Positions 25,610 to 34,651 of a DNA stretch of 64,000 nt are shown here, one piece after another. The stretch is taken from contig NZ_RXHU01000027.1 in the NCBI RefSeq assembly GCF_003955665.1, forward strand, positions 62,001 through 126,000, written 5' to 3'. The translations under genes were made by a program, and so were the position numbers. The notes under the pieces are model-generated. The model ran no database searches. It saw only the letters and a list, made by a program, of their open reading frames with translations, and had not been told where the DNA came from. Origin of the DNA: Paenibacillus whitsoniae. GTDB lineage: Bacteria; Bacillota; Bacilli; Paenibacillales; NBRC-103111. Each line of letters opens with the position of its first letter. Within the stretch, counting starts at the first letter, position 1.

Positions 25610-27721
25610 ATGAAACCCTTATCATCCCGCATTCTTTACCATTTGCGCCAGAAGCTTCCGCTTTTGATTCTGGCCCTTGTTCCAGTTCTTATCATGGAAA
25701 TTTTAAGCCGCGGTCACTACCTCGACATGATGTCCTGGACAGTCAAGCATTTCTTCGAGCTGATTTTTAACGAGTGGATCGTGCTCAGCGTGCTGCTTTT
25801 CTTTACCGCTGTCATTGGCCGGACACGCATTGCCTACTGGGTCACGGCCGCGGTCTTCATCATTATGGCGCTGATCAGCGGCGTGAAGCTGAAAATTCTC
25901 GGCGTACCGCTCACCCCATGGGATCTCGTGATTGCCGGCGAAGCATCGGACATGGTGAAGTATGTAACGAACATTTTAACCTTCCAGGTGCTGTCCGTCT
26001 TTGTCCTATTCGGAGCGGTCAGTTATTTCTTACTCTATCGTACGCCCCTCATCTTGAAAAAAGTCGCATTAAAAGAAAGAATCGCCTATGGCGTTGTCGG
26101 TCTATTGATGATGCTGGCGGTTTATCAGGATGCGCCGCTGCCTGTACAGAAATGGTTGGGTATTCAAGCTATGGTATGGAACCAGGCGCAGAATACCACT
26201 ACGAACGGCTACGCGCTGGCGACAGTGCTGAATACGAAAGTCATGTTTTCGGATAAACGCGAGGGCTATGATGATAAAGCGATTGAGGCGATTGTCAGCC
26301 ACACGCCTGAGCCTCCGGTTAAAGCCGGAGATTCGCCGAATCCGATCAAGCCGAATGTGATTGTCATTCTCAGTGAAGCGTTCTGGGATCCGACGCAGAT
26401 TCAAGGCGCTACCTTTAGCGCAGACCCGGTTCCGTTCTTCCATAAGCTGCAGCGGACGGGAACGAGCGGTACGATGCTTTCCCCGCAATATGGCGGCGGT
26501 ACAGCCAACGTAGAATTTGAAGTGCTGACGGGCAATTCGATGCGTTTCCTGCCGCAAGGCTCGGTTGCCTACAACCAGTATATTTCGAACGAAGTCGACT
26601 CGTTAGCGAGCATTTATGCGCGGCAGGGCTACACGTCAACCGCGATTTCGCCTTTTTACAACTGGTATTTCAACAGTAACAAGGTATATCAAGATTTTGG
26701 GTTCTCCAAATATATTCCGATTGAATATTTTAAACCAAATTATTCCGGGCCATATATCGCGGACAGCGAGGTTGCCGCTAACATTATCAAAACGACTGAG
26801 CAAAGCGACGGCGCCGACTTTGTCTTCGCCAATACGATGGAAAACCATTTCCACTACTACCCAGGCAAATTCCCGAAAAATACGTTCGACGTGACCGGTG
26901 ACTTCTCCCCTTCCTCCAAAGGCATGCTGGAGACGCTTGCTCAGGGCATAAACGGAGCCGATCGGATGCTGCAGCAGTTAGTGGAGTACTACGAGAAAAA
27001 AGGTGAGCCGACGATCATCGCGTTCTGGGGAGATCATCTTCCTGCCCTAGGCGACGATTATGCCACGTACATTGATACGAAATATATCAGCGGCAAGGAC
27101 GATCCTGACTTCCTGAAAAAGATGTACAGCGTACCGTTGGTCGTGTGGAACAATTTTGACACTCGCAAGGATCATCTCGATATGAGTCCGAACTACCTAG
27201 GGCCTTATTTAATAGAATTATCCAAACAGCAAGGCAACTACTATACCAGCTTCCTGAGCCAATTGAAGAAAAAGATCCCAGTTATTCCGCCTAAAGACTA
27301 TTACGCAAAAATGAATATCAATGAGAACGATTTGAAGGATTACGAAACGCTGCAATATGATATTCTGTTTGGCGAACGTCATGCGTATAAAGATTACACC
27401 AAGCCGATCATCGATCCGAACTACCATCTCGGCTACGGTCCGATCACGATCGACAAAGTCGATGCGGATTCCAAAGACATTTCAGGCCGCTCGAACATCA
27501 CACTGACAGTGGAGGGCAGCAACATCCCGCCGCTCGGTTATGTCACCCTGAATGGCAAAGCGCTCACGACTACGTGGGTAGATGAGCATAAAGTGACGGC
27601 CGTCGTCGATGGGCAGCTGCTCAAAGCGGGACTATGGGACATCCAGATTCTTGACAAAGACTCCAAAGAAACGGTGGTCGGCAAGTCCAACTCACTGTCG
27701 ATTGAGATTGGCGGCAGGTAA
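25610..27721 (+). CDS. LTA synthase family sulfatase-fold enzyme, copy 2
   Basis: Paralogue of the enzyme at 17.9 kb, 703 residues, with the same layout: five membrane helices in 1-175, an external catalytic domain, and an extra C-terminal beta-domain. Catalytic residues are Glu256 (ILSEAFW), Thr298 (GGGTANVEFEVL) and Asp475-His476 (FWGDHLPAL). The C-terminal 95 residues (after GYGPITIDKVD) again read like an IPT/TIG sandwich, ending NSLSIEIGGR. AGGAG precedes the ATG. Two such genes within 8 kb suggest duplication with some divergence of role, for example primase and polymerase or different acceptors. Confidence 0.88.
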   Translation: MKPLSSRILYHLRQKLPLLILALVPVLIMEILSRGHYLDMMSWTVKHFFELIFNEWIVLSVLLFFTAVIGRTRIAYWVTAAVFIIMALISGVKLKILGVPLTPWDLVIAGEASDMVKYVTNILTFQVLSVFVLFGAVSYFLLYRTPLILKKVALKERIAYGVVGLLMMLAVYQDAPLPVQKWLGIQAMVWNQAQNTTTNGYALATVLNTKVMFSDKREGYDDKAIEAIVSHTPEPPVKAGDSPNPIKPNVIVILSEAFWDPTQIQGATFSADPVPFFHKLQRTGTSGTMLSPQYGGGTANVEFEVLTGNSMRFLPQGSVAYNQYISNEVDSLASIYARQGYTSTAISPFYNWYFNSNKVYQDFGFSKYIPIEYFKPNYSGPYIADSEVAANIIKTTEQSDGADFVFANTMENHFHYYPGKFPKNTFDVTGDFSPSSKGMLETLAQGINGADRMLQQLVEYYEKKGEPTIIAFWGDHLPALGDDYATYIDTKYISGKDDPDFLKKMYSVPLVVWNNFDTRKDHLDMSPNYLGPYLIELSKQQGNYYTSFLSQLKKKIPVIPPKDYYAKMNINENDLKDYETLQYDILFGERHAYKDYTKPIIDPNYHLGYGPITIDKVDADSKDISGRSNITLTVEGSNIPPLGYVTLNGKALTTTWVDEHKVTAVVDGQLLKAGLWDIQILDKDSKETVVGKSNSLSIEIGGR

Positions 27722-27736
27722 AAATTGTACAATGTA

Positions 27737-27783
27737 AAAAAGGGTTGCTCACAAGGTTCGAAACCTTGTGAGCAACCCTTTTT
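27737..27783. terminator. bidirectional terminator
   Basis: A perfect 22-base stem (27737-27758 with 27762-27783) and a 3-base loop, beginning AAAAAGGGTTGCTCACAAGG. A-runs and T-runs on both sides let it serve the LTA-synthase gene and the convergent oxidoreductase gene. Confidence 0.92.
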
Positions 27784-27792
27784 AATTTTATA

Positions 27793-28812
27793 CTACAAGG
27801 AAATTACTTTGCCTGTCGCTTGCGAATCGAAAGCAGCTAGAATGACTTTTAAAGAGCGAGCGCCTTCCTCGCCGGAAATGCGCGGAGCCTTGTTGTTCAC
27901 GATACAATCTACAAACTCATCGATGACGCCGCTTGTCGTTTGTTTTTCGTTAGTCGCCATTGCCCCGACTTTGTAGCGCTCGACTGTACCGTTGCGCAGT
28001 TCCACGATAACTTGATCATTAGGGTCCGTGTCGATTTTAATTACACCGTTCTCGCACCAGATTATCGTCGAGTTGTCTCCGCCTTTGTAGTACGTCCAGC
28101 TAGCTGTCAACGTACCGATGGCTCCGCTTTTCATGCGCAGCAAGCAAGTGGAATTGTCGTCCACATCCGTACCTTCTTTATGGACAGTGCCGACAAAAGC
28201 GGCAACTTGCTCAACTTCATCGTCAAGCAAATGACGGATCAGGTCGGATTTGTGTACGCCAAGGTCGCCCATCGCGCCCATGATCGCTTCTTCCTTGCGG
28301 AAGAACCAGCTCTCGCGGCCGTCCACGCTCCAGCCTTCAGGACCAGGATGTCCGAACGCCGTACGGAACGTGATGACTTTGCCCAGCCGCTTGGAATCCA
28401 AAATCTCTTTGGCTTTCAGATGCGGAGGCATCAAACGTTGGTTATGACCAACCATCAAGTAAACGCCATTTTTCTTAGCCGCTTCAATCATGGCTTCCGT
28501 TTCTTCGATCGTTCCCGCCATCGGCTTCTCAACCAAGACGTGTGCTCCAGCGTTTGCCGCGGCGATCGACATTTCAGCGTGCAGATAATTCGGTGTGCAG
28601 ACGCTAACTGCGTCAGGCTTGATTTCAGCCAGCATCTCGGTGTATGAAGCAAATGCTTTGCCGCCGTGCTGCGCAGCATAGTGCTCAGCGCGCTCGATCA
28701 CCGGATCGACGAATGCAACAAGCTCCACGTTCGAATTGCTTGCATATTCGGGAATATGTCTATGTTTTGCGATAGATCCACAGCCGATAACGGCTACACG
28801 AATTTTGCTCAT
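27793..28812 (-). CDS. Gfo/Idh/MocA family oxidoreductase
   Basis: NAD(P)-dependent sugar or inositol dehydrogenase-like protein, 339 residues. The Rossmann motif VIGCGSIAKHRHIP is at 8-21; the conserved EKPMAGT is near 95, and the C-terminal GFO_IDH_MocA_C domain follows. The HNQRLMPPH segment is in the usual active-site region. It lies 27 bases after a sugar isomerase gene in the same direction, with an AraC regulator divergent from both, a common arrangement for sugar or polyol catabolism. Substrate unknown. Confidence 0.88.
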   Translation of the reverse strand: MSKIRVAVIGCGSIAKHRHIPEYASNSNVELVAFVDPVIERAEHYAAQHGGKAFASYTEMLAEIKPDAVSVCTPNYLHAEMSIAAANAGAHVLVEKPMAGTIEETEAMIEAAKKNGVYLMVGHNQRLMPPHLKAKEILDSKRLGKVITFRTAFGHPGPEGWSVDGRESWFFRKEEAIMGAMGDLGVHKSDLIRHLLDDEVEQVAAFVGTVHKEGTDVDDNSTCLLRMKSGAIGTLTASWTYYKGGDNSTIIWCENGVIKIDTDPNDQVIVELRNGTVERYKVGAMATNEKQTTSGVIDEFVDCIVNNKAPRISGEEGARSLKVILAAFDSQATGKVISL

Positions 28813-28839
28813 TGGAATAATAGCTCCTTTAAAAATAAA

Positions 28840-29610
28840 TTAGTTATGAACGTTTAAATAATTCTCTTTCACCCAGTTGAAGCTGTTCTCGATGCTGGTG
28901 AGCGGAGCTTTCTGACAATGGTCTTGTTCAACGACAAGCCATTCGACGCCGGCTTTTTCAGCTGCTTTGATAACGTCTTTCAGAGGCACTTCGCCAAGAC
29001 CGAGCTCCAGCGTAACAAGCTTGCCTTCCGCATCTTTCGTAAAATCCTTAAAGTGCACGAGCGGCAGACGACCTGCATACTTCGCGATATAAGCCAGCGG
29101 GTCCTGACCGGCAAATTTCACCCAGCATACATCCATTTCAACGTTGATGTCACTGCTTGCTGCATACATAGCGTCAAAAGCAAACTGCTCGTTCACTTTT
29201 ACATAGAATTCAAAATCGTGATTATGATAAAGGAATTTCAATCCCTGCTTCTTCACTTCGCCAGCAATGACAGCAAGCTCGTTGATCAAAGTTTGCCATT
29301 GTTCAGCATTTGCAAGCGTTTTAGAGTCTACCCATGGGCAGATCGCGTATGTAGCGCCAATGGTTTTCAAGTAATCAATTTCACCTTGCAGATCGTCGCG
29401 GAATCTTTGCAGGGAAATATGACTGCCGAATGCTTTCAGGCCAAGCTCGTCAAGCAAACCTTTCAGCTTATCCGCAGGCATATCGTAATATCCGGCGAAT
29501 TCTACGCCTTCATATCCGATCTTCGCAACTTGGCGAAGCGTGCCTTCCATATCGCGAGCCATATCGTCACGCAGCGTATACAATTGAAGTCCAATACCTA
29601 AACGTCCCAT
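28840..29610 (-). CDS. sugar phosphate isomerase/epimerase (TIM barrel)
   Basis: A 256-residue xylose isomerase-like TIM barrel (AP_endonuc_2 superfamily, IolE/IolI type). Visible metal-binding elements include Glu in YEGVEFAGY, Glu in INVEMDVCWVKFAG, His in LVHFKDF and Glu in WLVVEQDHC. AGGCAGG lies just before the ATG. It is translated ahead of the Gfo/Idh gene in one operon, controlled probably by the divergent AraC protein. The reaction, isomerisation of a keto-inositol or a sugar, cannot be told from sequence alone. Confidence 0.87.
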   Translation of the reverse strand: MGRLGIGLQLYTLRDDMARDMEGTLRQVAKIGYEGVEFAGYYDMPADKLKGLLDELGLKAFGSHISLQRFRDDLQGEIDYLKTIGATYAICPWVDSKTLANAEQWQTLINELAVIAGEVKKQGLKFLYHNHDFEFYVKVNEQFAFDAMYAASSDINVEMDVCWVKFAGQDPLAYIAKYAGRLPLVHFKDFTKDAEGKLVTLELGLGEVPLKDVIKAAEKAGVEWLVVEQDHCQKAPLTSIENSFNWVKENYLNVHN

Positions 29611-29735
29611 ATTCCTGCCTCTTTTCTATGAGTTATTCCAACCAATGGTTTTAGTATATACGAACCTAGCTTAGTATGAACATTCACGATATAATCAAAA
29701 CATCTCTTATTTTGCTACGAAAGGTGCGGACAGCT

Positions 29736-30536
29736 ATGCATGCAAAGCTAATTACCTGCGGTTATTCGTTCCATCACGAGCCGTTCGATGTCAGCGCCAA
29801 GTCCGGCCTTCATACTTATCTTTTTCGTCTGCAAGCCGAAGGAAAATGCGAAGCGCTTGTGCACGGGGGCATGCGTGAAATTGAGGCGGGCCATTTGCTG
29901 CTTTTTAAACCAGGAGACCCGTATGAACTGCGCATCGAGCAGACTATGGCGGGACCCGACGGAAAAATCGCCAGCGGTGATTATTATTTATTTTGCAGCG
30001 GGGCGTGGATTGATCAGTGGTGGAACCGCGGTCCGAAGCTGCCATGCACGAAAATCGACCTCGATCCTCGCCTGATCTCGCTTTGGCGGCAGCTTATTCT
30101 GGAAAAACGTCGCATGGAAGAGGAAGACGAAGAACTGAGCAGCTATTTGTTGCAAGCGCTCTGCCTCTCGCTTGAACGTGCCGCGAAAGAAACCGTGACA
30201 CTGCAGGGCAAGCCTTTTACCGGCACCCGGATGAAAAGGTTTATTGAAGCGCATGCGACATCGGCCTTTAAAGTCGAAGATGTTGCGGATCACGTGGGAC
30301 TAAGCGTCTCGCGGGCAGTGCACTTATTTAAGGAATGCTTTGGCAAGACCATGATTCAATATGCTACGGAGGTTCGGCTTACCAGCGCGGTGGAGCGCAT
30401 GCACGACCGTTCCATGTCCCTTGAGCAAATCGCGCTCAGCTGCGGGTTCGGTTCGTACCCTTATTTTCACCGTGCGTTCACGCAAAGATTCGGGATTTCA
30501 CCTAAGCTCTATCGGCAAAATTCGCAAAACACGTAA
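29736..30536 (+). CDS. AraC family transcriptional regulator
   Basis: 266 residues. The N-terminal cupin-like sensing domain (HGGMREIEAGHLLLFKPGDPY) covers about 1-150, and the double helix-turn-helix spans 165-262 (VEDVADHVGLSVSRAVHLFK and LEQIALSCGFGSYPYFHRAF). ATG 29736 has AAGGTG upstream and gives a normal N-terminus; the longer frame begins 60 bases earlier without a ribosome site. Divergent from the isomerase-oxidoreductase pair, its likely target. Confidence 0.9.
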   Translation: MHAKLITCGYSFHHEPFDVSAKSGLHTYLFRLQAEGKCEALVHGGMREIEAGHLLLFKPGDPYELRIEQTMAGPDGKIASGDYYLFCSGAWIDQWWNRGPKLPCTKIDLDPRLISLWRQLILEKRRMEEEDEELSSYLLQALCLSLERAAKETVTLQGKPFTGTRMKRFIEAHATSAFKVEDVADHVGLSVSRAVHLFKECFGKTMIQYATEVRLTSAVERMHDRSMSLEQIALSCGFGSYPYFHRAFTQRFGISPKLYRQNSQNT

Positions 30537-30798
30537 CAACCCTATATCTTTTCACATAAAGTTCAAGAATCATGCAAAACTTATGAAACATTTTTGCTTC
30601 CTAATTCGTATTATCTACGAAGACGCCTTACATAGGGAGCTACTTTATTTCAGGAAGTCTCCATAGATTACTAATTTTGAGGCAAAAGCACTATGAAAAA
30701 GGTTAAACATTTGTTTCAAAATTGTAAAACTATTTTAAGGTTCTCTTAATACTCCTACCTTATGCTTAATATATCCAATTCTTAGGATGGTGAAGATT
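30537..30798. other. AT-rich intergenic region
   Basis: No gene or strong hairpin is visible in these 262 bases. AT-rich sequence with TTGTAAAA and TTAATAT elements around 30,720-30,775 probably holds the promoter of the following small gene. Confidence 0.4.
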
Positions 30799-31026
30799 AT
30801 GGTTATGTTTATCAAGATCAACAATAAAGCCGTGCCCGTCTACTCTGATGAGAAAAATAAAAAGAAATACAATCTATTAAAATCCGCAATTGATTCTAAA
30901 ATTACAAAAGGCAGAGCAACGATTAAAAAATGTCTCGACTCTATCATTTCGATTGAAATTGTCGGCTGCGAGGCGATTCTGCACTCACTGAACGAGCGAG
31001 ATTCGCTGGCTCTGTCCTTATATTAA
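30799..31026 (+). CDS. small hypothetical protein
   Basis: A 75-residue, lysine-rich protein with a beta-like start (MFIKINNKAVPVYSDEKNKKK) and a probable helix in the middle (LKSAIDSKITKGRATIKKCL). No family recognised. It is much more AT-rich than its surroundings. A ribosome-like GGTG precedes ATG 30799; an ATG four codons earlier is possible. Isolated between an AT-rich promoter region and a clear terminator, which argues that it is a real single-gene unit. Confidence 0.55.
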   Translation: MVMFIKINNKAVPVYSDEKNKKKYNLLKSAIDSKITKGRATIKKCLDSIISIEIVGCEAILHSLNERDSLALSLY

Positions 31027-31057
31027 GTTGTGCGACCGGGAATTGCACAGCGAATGA

Positions 31058-31092
31058 AGTAGGCCTGCCTGAAGTGGCAAGGCCTATTTTTT
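31058..31092 (+). terminator. terminator of the small gene
   Basis: GTAGGCCTGCC pairs with GGCAAGGCCTAT (one bulge) around TGAAGT, followed by TTTTTT. Confidence 0.75.
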
Positions 31093-31224
31093 ATGCAGCG
31101 GGCAGGCGGGGCTGGAGCGGATATCGGCAGCCAACAGTCGCAGCGGCGGAAGTTTGGCGGTAGTGGCGGACGATTCCTGCTTTTTGGCAGGCTTGTTACT
31201 AGATCCGCAGGCTTTAAGTTAAAT

Positions 31225-31260
31225 GAAAAAAGACGGGCAGCTTAATGCTGCTCCGCCCTA
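31225..31260 (-). terminator. terminator after dinB-like gene
   Basis: On the minus strand GGGCGGAGCAGC-ATTAA-GCTGCCCGTC forms a stem followed by TTTTTT, 19 bases past the stop. Confidence 0.7.
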
Positions 31261-31278
31261 TCCAACTCACGAAATGTA

Positions 31279-31791
31279 CTACAAGTACCGCTCCTTCAAA
31301 ATATCCAAATGGTGCTGCGCGTGTCCAGCGATAATGTATGCCAGCGCCCGTGCCGTAACGGCCCGCCCGCTAGCCGTGCCTTGGCGCAGCCAGTGGCTCT
31401 CAGCGATGGACGGCAGCAGCGAGAATGTCGACGTGCGAACAGCCTGCCACTCCTGCAACCAGGCAGAGAGTGGAATCGAGTCAAAAGACGCGTTCTCGAT
31501 AAAAACGTCCTGATCGAAGCCTGGCAGGATCGTCGTATCACCGCGGGCAACACGCAGCAAACGGTAAGCCATAATCCGCTCGGTGTCGGTAATGTGCCAC
31601 AGCACTTCCTTCACACTCCACTTGCCCGGCGCATAGCGCAGAAGCCCTTTCTCTTCCGAAATCGATGCAGCTAGCGTTCCGACCTCCTGCGCTTGCTGGC
31701 GTAAAAAGGCAATCACGTCGCCATCCGGTACCTTGGCAATGTATTGTGCAAAATAAGGCGCAAATTCCTCAGCGTTCGGTCTTGTCAGCAT
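31279..31791 (-). CDS. DinB superfamily protein
   Basis: 170 residues forming the four-helix DinB/YfiT bundle. The family's metal-binding histidines are in VLWHITDTERIMAYR (about residue 66) and in AGHAQHHLDILKERY at the C-terminus. Members are often thiol S-transferases using bacillithiol, or of unknown function. GGGAGG lies nine bases before the ATG, and a TATAAT at 31835-31830 is a candidate -10. It follows fixX at a distance of about 100 bases and is probably a separate unit. Confidence 0.85.
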   Translation of the reverse strand: MLTRPNAEEFAPYFAQYIAKVPDGDVIAFLRQQAQEVGTLAASISEEKGLLRYAPGKWSVKEVLWHITDTERIMAYRLLRVARGDTTILPGFDQDVFIENASFDSIPLSAWLQEWQAVRTSTFSLLPSIAESHWLRQGTASGRAVTARALAYIIAGHAQHHLDILKERYL

Positions 31792-31890
31792 CCAATCGAA
31801 CCTCCCACAGCTCTTGTCTCTTCTCCTAAATTATACGCGATAGAAATGAGAATTGGGAAGTCTTGGCGTTTAAAAATTGACCAAAGGTAA

Positions 31891-32178
31891 CTAACCGTAT
31901 TTATAGGTCATGCCGTGCCCGCCCTTCGGATATACCCAATCGATATTATAAGAAGGACACGCAATCCGGCATGTGCCGCATTCGATGCAGTTTTCATAGG
32001 CAACCGTTGTGATTTTCAATTTTTTCTCCCACGCATACACATCCGACGGGCAGAAGTAATTGCAATCCTTGGTCACGCAGCTCAGACACGTCCCCGTATC
32101 TTTAATAACAAGATGCGATTTGTCGTCGCATTTGTAGCGAATGGTAAAGAGCTTATCTGTAATGTCGCTTGCACTCAT
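31891..32178 (-). CDS. fixX: ferredoxin-like protein FixX
   Basis: 95-residue iron-sulfur protein of the FixABCX complex. Cysteines in CLSCVTKDCNYFCP and CIECGTCRIACP form the cluster motifs; one set is complete as CxxCxxCxxxC with a following CP. It starts in an ATGA overlap with fixC, so the two are coupled. It probably passes electrons between FixC and quinone. A start 18 bases earlier is possible but less likely. Confidence 0.93.
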   Translation of the reverse strand: MSASDITDKLFTIRYKCDDKSHLVIKDTGTCLSCVTKDCNYFCPSDVYAWEKKLKITTVAYENCIECGTCRIACPSYNIDWVYPKGGHGMTYKYG

Positions 32179-33485
32179 CCGTTCATCGCCCTCCATCCTT
32201 TATACCCCAGCTTCATCAGGTTGACTGTGCCGCCAGCCGCATTTTTGATGAGCTTGACGGCCATTTTTTGTTTCTCGGCCTTCGGCGTGCCGTCGACCAG
32301 GAACATGTTGTACGCCGCTTCATTGAGTGCCTTCGGCAGCTTCGAGAAGAGCAGCTCGGGATCCTGATCGCGCAGGAAGCCGTGCATGCCTTGATATTTT
32401 TGCAAATCCTTATGCACAAAAGAGGCGCGAATTGCGGTGTCGTACGCCTTCAGCGACGGCGCGGAGTAATCGCCGCGCGCTTTGGCCGCGACGATAGCTT
32501 CGCCCGCCAGCCGGCCGGACGTCATCGCCAGATTCGTCCCCTCGCGGTGGACGAAATTGACGAGCTGCGCGGCATCGCCGCAGACGCACCAGCCGTCGCC
32601 GGACAGCGGCGGGATCGAATGAAAACCGCCTTCTGGAATGAGATGGCCGGAGTATTCCTTCGTCTCGCCGCCCTGGATCAGCTTCCGAATCATCGGATGC
32701 TGTTTGACGGCGTCGAGGACGGTGTAAGGCTTCACCTTTTTATCCCGCAAATGGTTCACCATGACGCCGACGCCAAGCGAAATCGTTTCCTTGTTCGTGT
32801 ACAGGAAGCCCATGCCCGCCATGCCAAGCGACGTCTCGCCCATGAACTCGATCGTCACGCCTTCGTCGCCTTCCAGACCGAAGCGATCTTCAATCTTCTC
32901 GCGCGGAAGGGCAATCACTTCCTTGACGGCAAGAGAAACCTCATCGGGCATCCACTCTCGATGAATGCCCATCGCCTTGCCGAGCAAAGAGTTGACGCCG
33001 TCGGCAATGACGACGACATCGGCGTACAAGTCGCCGTCCTCGCGGTCTGTGCGCACGCCGACGACTTTCTCCCCTTCTCTGATGACGTCCAAGGCTACGG
33101 TCTCATAAACGGGGATCGCTCCCGCCGCAACCGCCTTGTCCGCGAACCATTGATCGAACTTCACGCGCAGCCCGGTAAAGCAGTTATACGGCTCCTTGTA
33201 CGCCTCGTTCCGGTGGCCGAACGTCACCATCGACTCCTTTCCCATCATCCAGATGCGCTGCTCCACAATGTAGCGCTCCATGGGGAAGTTTTTTTCCGTC
33301 CAGAATTCGGGCACCAGCTCCTCGATCTGTTTGCGGTACAGGACGCCGCCGAAAATATTTTTGGCGCCGGGGAACTCGCCCCGCTCCAGCAGGACGACGG
33401 ACAGCCCCGCCCGCGCCATCGTCAGCGCCGCCGCTGCGCCAGCCGGTCCGGCGCCGACGACGATCGCATCGAATTTTTCGTTCAT
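32175..33485 (-). CDS. fixC: electron-transfer flavoprotein:quinone oxidoreductase FixC
   Basis: FAD-dependent membrane-associated oxidoreductase, 436 residues. The dinucleotide-binding motif VVGAGPAGAAAALTMARAG is at the N-terminus, and CGDAAQLVNFVHREGTNLA near residue 310 is the second FAD motif. Receives electrons from the EtfAB flavoprotein and, with FixX, delivers them to quinone. AGGAG lies nine bases before the ATG; it overlaps the etfA stop by four bases. The absence of nif genes in the window speaks for a role other than nitrogen fixation. Confidence 0.95.
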   Translation of the reverse strand: MNEKFDAIVVGAGPAGAAAALTMARAGLSVVLLERGEFPGAKNIFGGVLYRKQIEELVPEFWTEKNFPMERYIVEQRIWMMGKESMVTFGHRNEAYKEPYNCFTGLRVKFDQWFADKAVAAGAIPVYETVALDVIREGEKVVGVRTDREDGDLYADVVVIADGVNSLLGKAMGIHREWMPDEVSLAVKEVIALPREKIEDRFGLEGDEGVTIEFMGETSLGMAGMGFLYTNKETISLGVGVMVNHLRDKKVKPYTVLDAVKQHPMIRKLIQGGETKEYSGHLIPEGGFHSIPPLSGDGWCVCGDAAQLVNFVHREGTNLAMTSGRLAGEAIVAAKARGDYSAPSLKAYDTAIRASFVHKDLQKYQGMHGFLRDQDPELLFSKLPKALNEAAYNMFLVDGTPKAEKQKMAVKLIKNAAGGTVNLMKLGYKGWRAMNG

Positions 33486-34600
33486 TTGGCTTCACTCCTC
33501 TCGCGGGCATCCGCGTCTGCCGCTTGCGTTTGCGCTTGCCGGGCGTGCTCCGGCGCCTTCACGCCGAACAATTGCCGGCGCTCCTTAATCGCCTGCGTCA
33601 GCGCCGGCACGAGCTTGAACAGGTCGCCCACGATCCCGTAGTGGGCGAATTGAAAAATCGGCGCGTTCGCGTCCCGATTGATCGCCACCACGACGTCGGC
33701 CCCGCTCATGCCGACGGTATGCTGGACAGCGCCTGAGATGCCGACGGCGATGTACAGCTTTGGGCGCACCGTCGCACCGGTCTGGCCGACCTGGTGCTCG
33801 TGCGTGATCCACCCCGCGTCCACCGCCGCGCGGGAAGCCCCTACGACGCCGCCGAGCGCATCCGCAAGCTCGGCGAGCAGCCCGAACGCGTCCGGCCCGC
33901 CCAGGCCGCGTCCGCCGGCAACGATAATCTCGGCTTCCTCGAGATTGAGCTTGCCCGTTTCGCGCAGGAAGTCCAATACCTGCGCGGCAATCTCTTCCTC
34001 CCGCATAGGACAGTCCATGCGGATGATCTCGCCCTCGCGTGCCATGTCCTTCGGCAGCGCCTGAAACACTCCGGCCCGCGCGGTCGCCATCTGCGGCCGG
34101 TACTGCTTGCAGAGGATGGTGGCCATCATCTTCTCGGAAAAAGCCGGGCGGCTAGCCAGCAGCAGCCGTGACGGCGGCGGCTCGACGTCAAGCTGCGTCG
34201 TATCCGCCGTCAGCCCCGTCGGCAGGTGCGTCGCTATCGCACCTGCGAGGTCGCGCCCCGTTGCGGTCGCGCCGAACAGCACGATCTCGGGCTTCGCTTC
34301 CTCGATCAGCTTCAGGCAGACCCGGCTGTACGGCCGGGTCCGGTAGTCGCGAAGCTCGGGGGCTTCGCATAGATACACCCGGTCGGCGCCGTACTGCACG
34401 GCCTCTTCGGCGAGATGTGCCACATGCTCGCCGAGGACGAGCGCCATGAGCGGCACCTCCAGCTTCGCCGCCAGCTTGCGCCCTTCGCCGAGCAGCTGCC
34501 AGCTGACCTTTTTGGCCGCGCCTGCCCGCTGCTCGACCACAATCAACACGCCCCGATAGGCCGACCAATCGGGCATTTCATCGTTATGCTCCTTTGCCAT
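33482..34600 (-). CDS. etfA: electron transfer flavoprotein alpha subunit (FixB)
   Basis: 372 residues. The C-terminal FAD-binding domain is clear: GGRGLGGPDAFGLL, GASRAAVDAGW, then QVGQTGATVRPKLYIAVGISG (in part) and AINRDANAPIF. The N-terminal half binds EtfB. A charged tail of about 25 residues (Ala, Gln, Arg, Glu) extends past the family end. GGAGG lies nine bases before the ATG. Member of the fixABCX operon; in such sets EtfAB performs flavin-based electron bifurcation from NADH. Confidence 0.95.
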   Translation of the reverse strand: MAKEHNDEMPDWSAYRGVLIVVEQRAGAAKKVSWQLLGEGRKLAAKLEVPLMALVLGEHVAHLAEEAVQYGADRVYLCEAPELRDYRTRPYSRVCLKLIEEAKPEIVLFGATATGRDLAGAIATHLPTGLTADTTQLDVEPPPSRLLLASRPAFSEKMMATILCKQYRPQMATARAGVFQALPKDMAREGEIIRMDCPMREEEIAAQVLDFLRETGKLNLEEAEIIVAGGRGLGGPDAFGLLAELADALGGVVGASRAAVDAGWITHEHQVGQTGATVRPKLYIAVGISGAVQHTVGMSGADVVVAINRDANAPIFQFAHYGIVGDLFKLVPALTQAIKERRQLFGVKAPEHARQAQTQAADADARERSEAK

Positions 34601-34651
34601 TCCCGCATTCCTCCCTTTCCTCGCGCTGCCGTCGCACCGCGCTTGGCCCTC

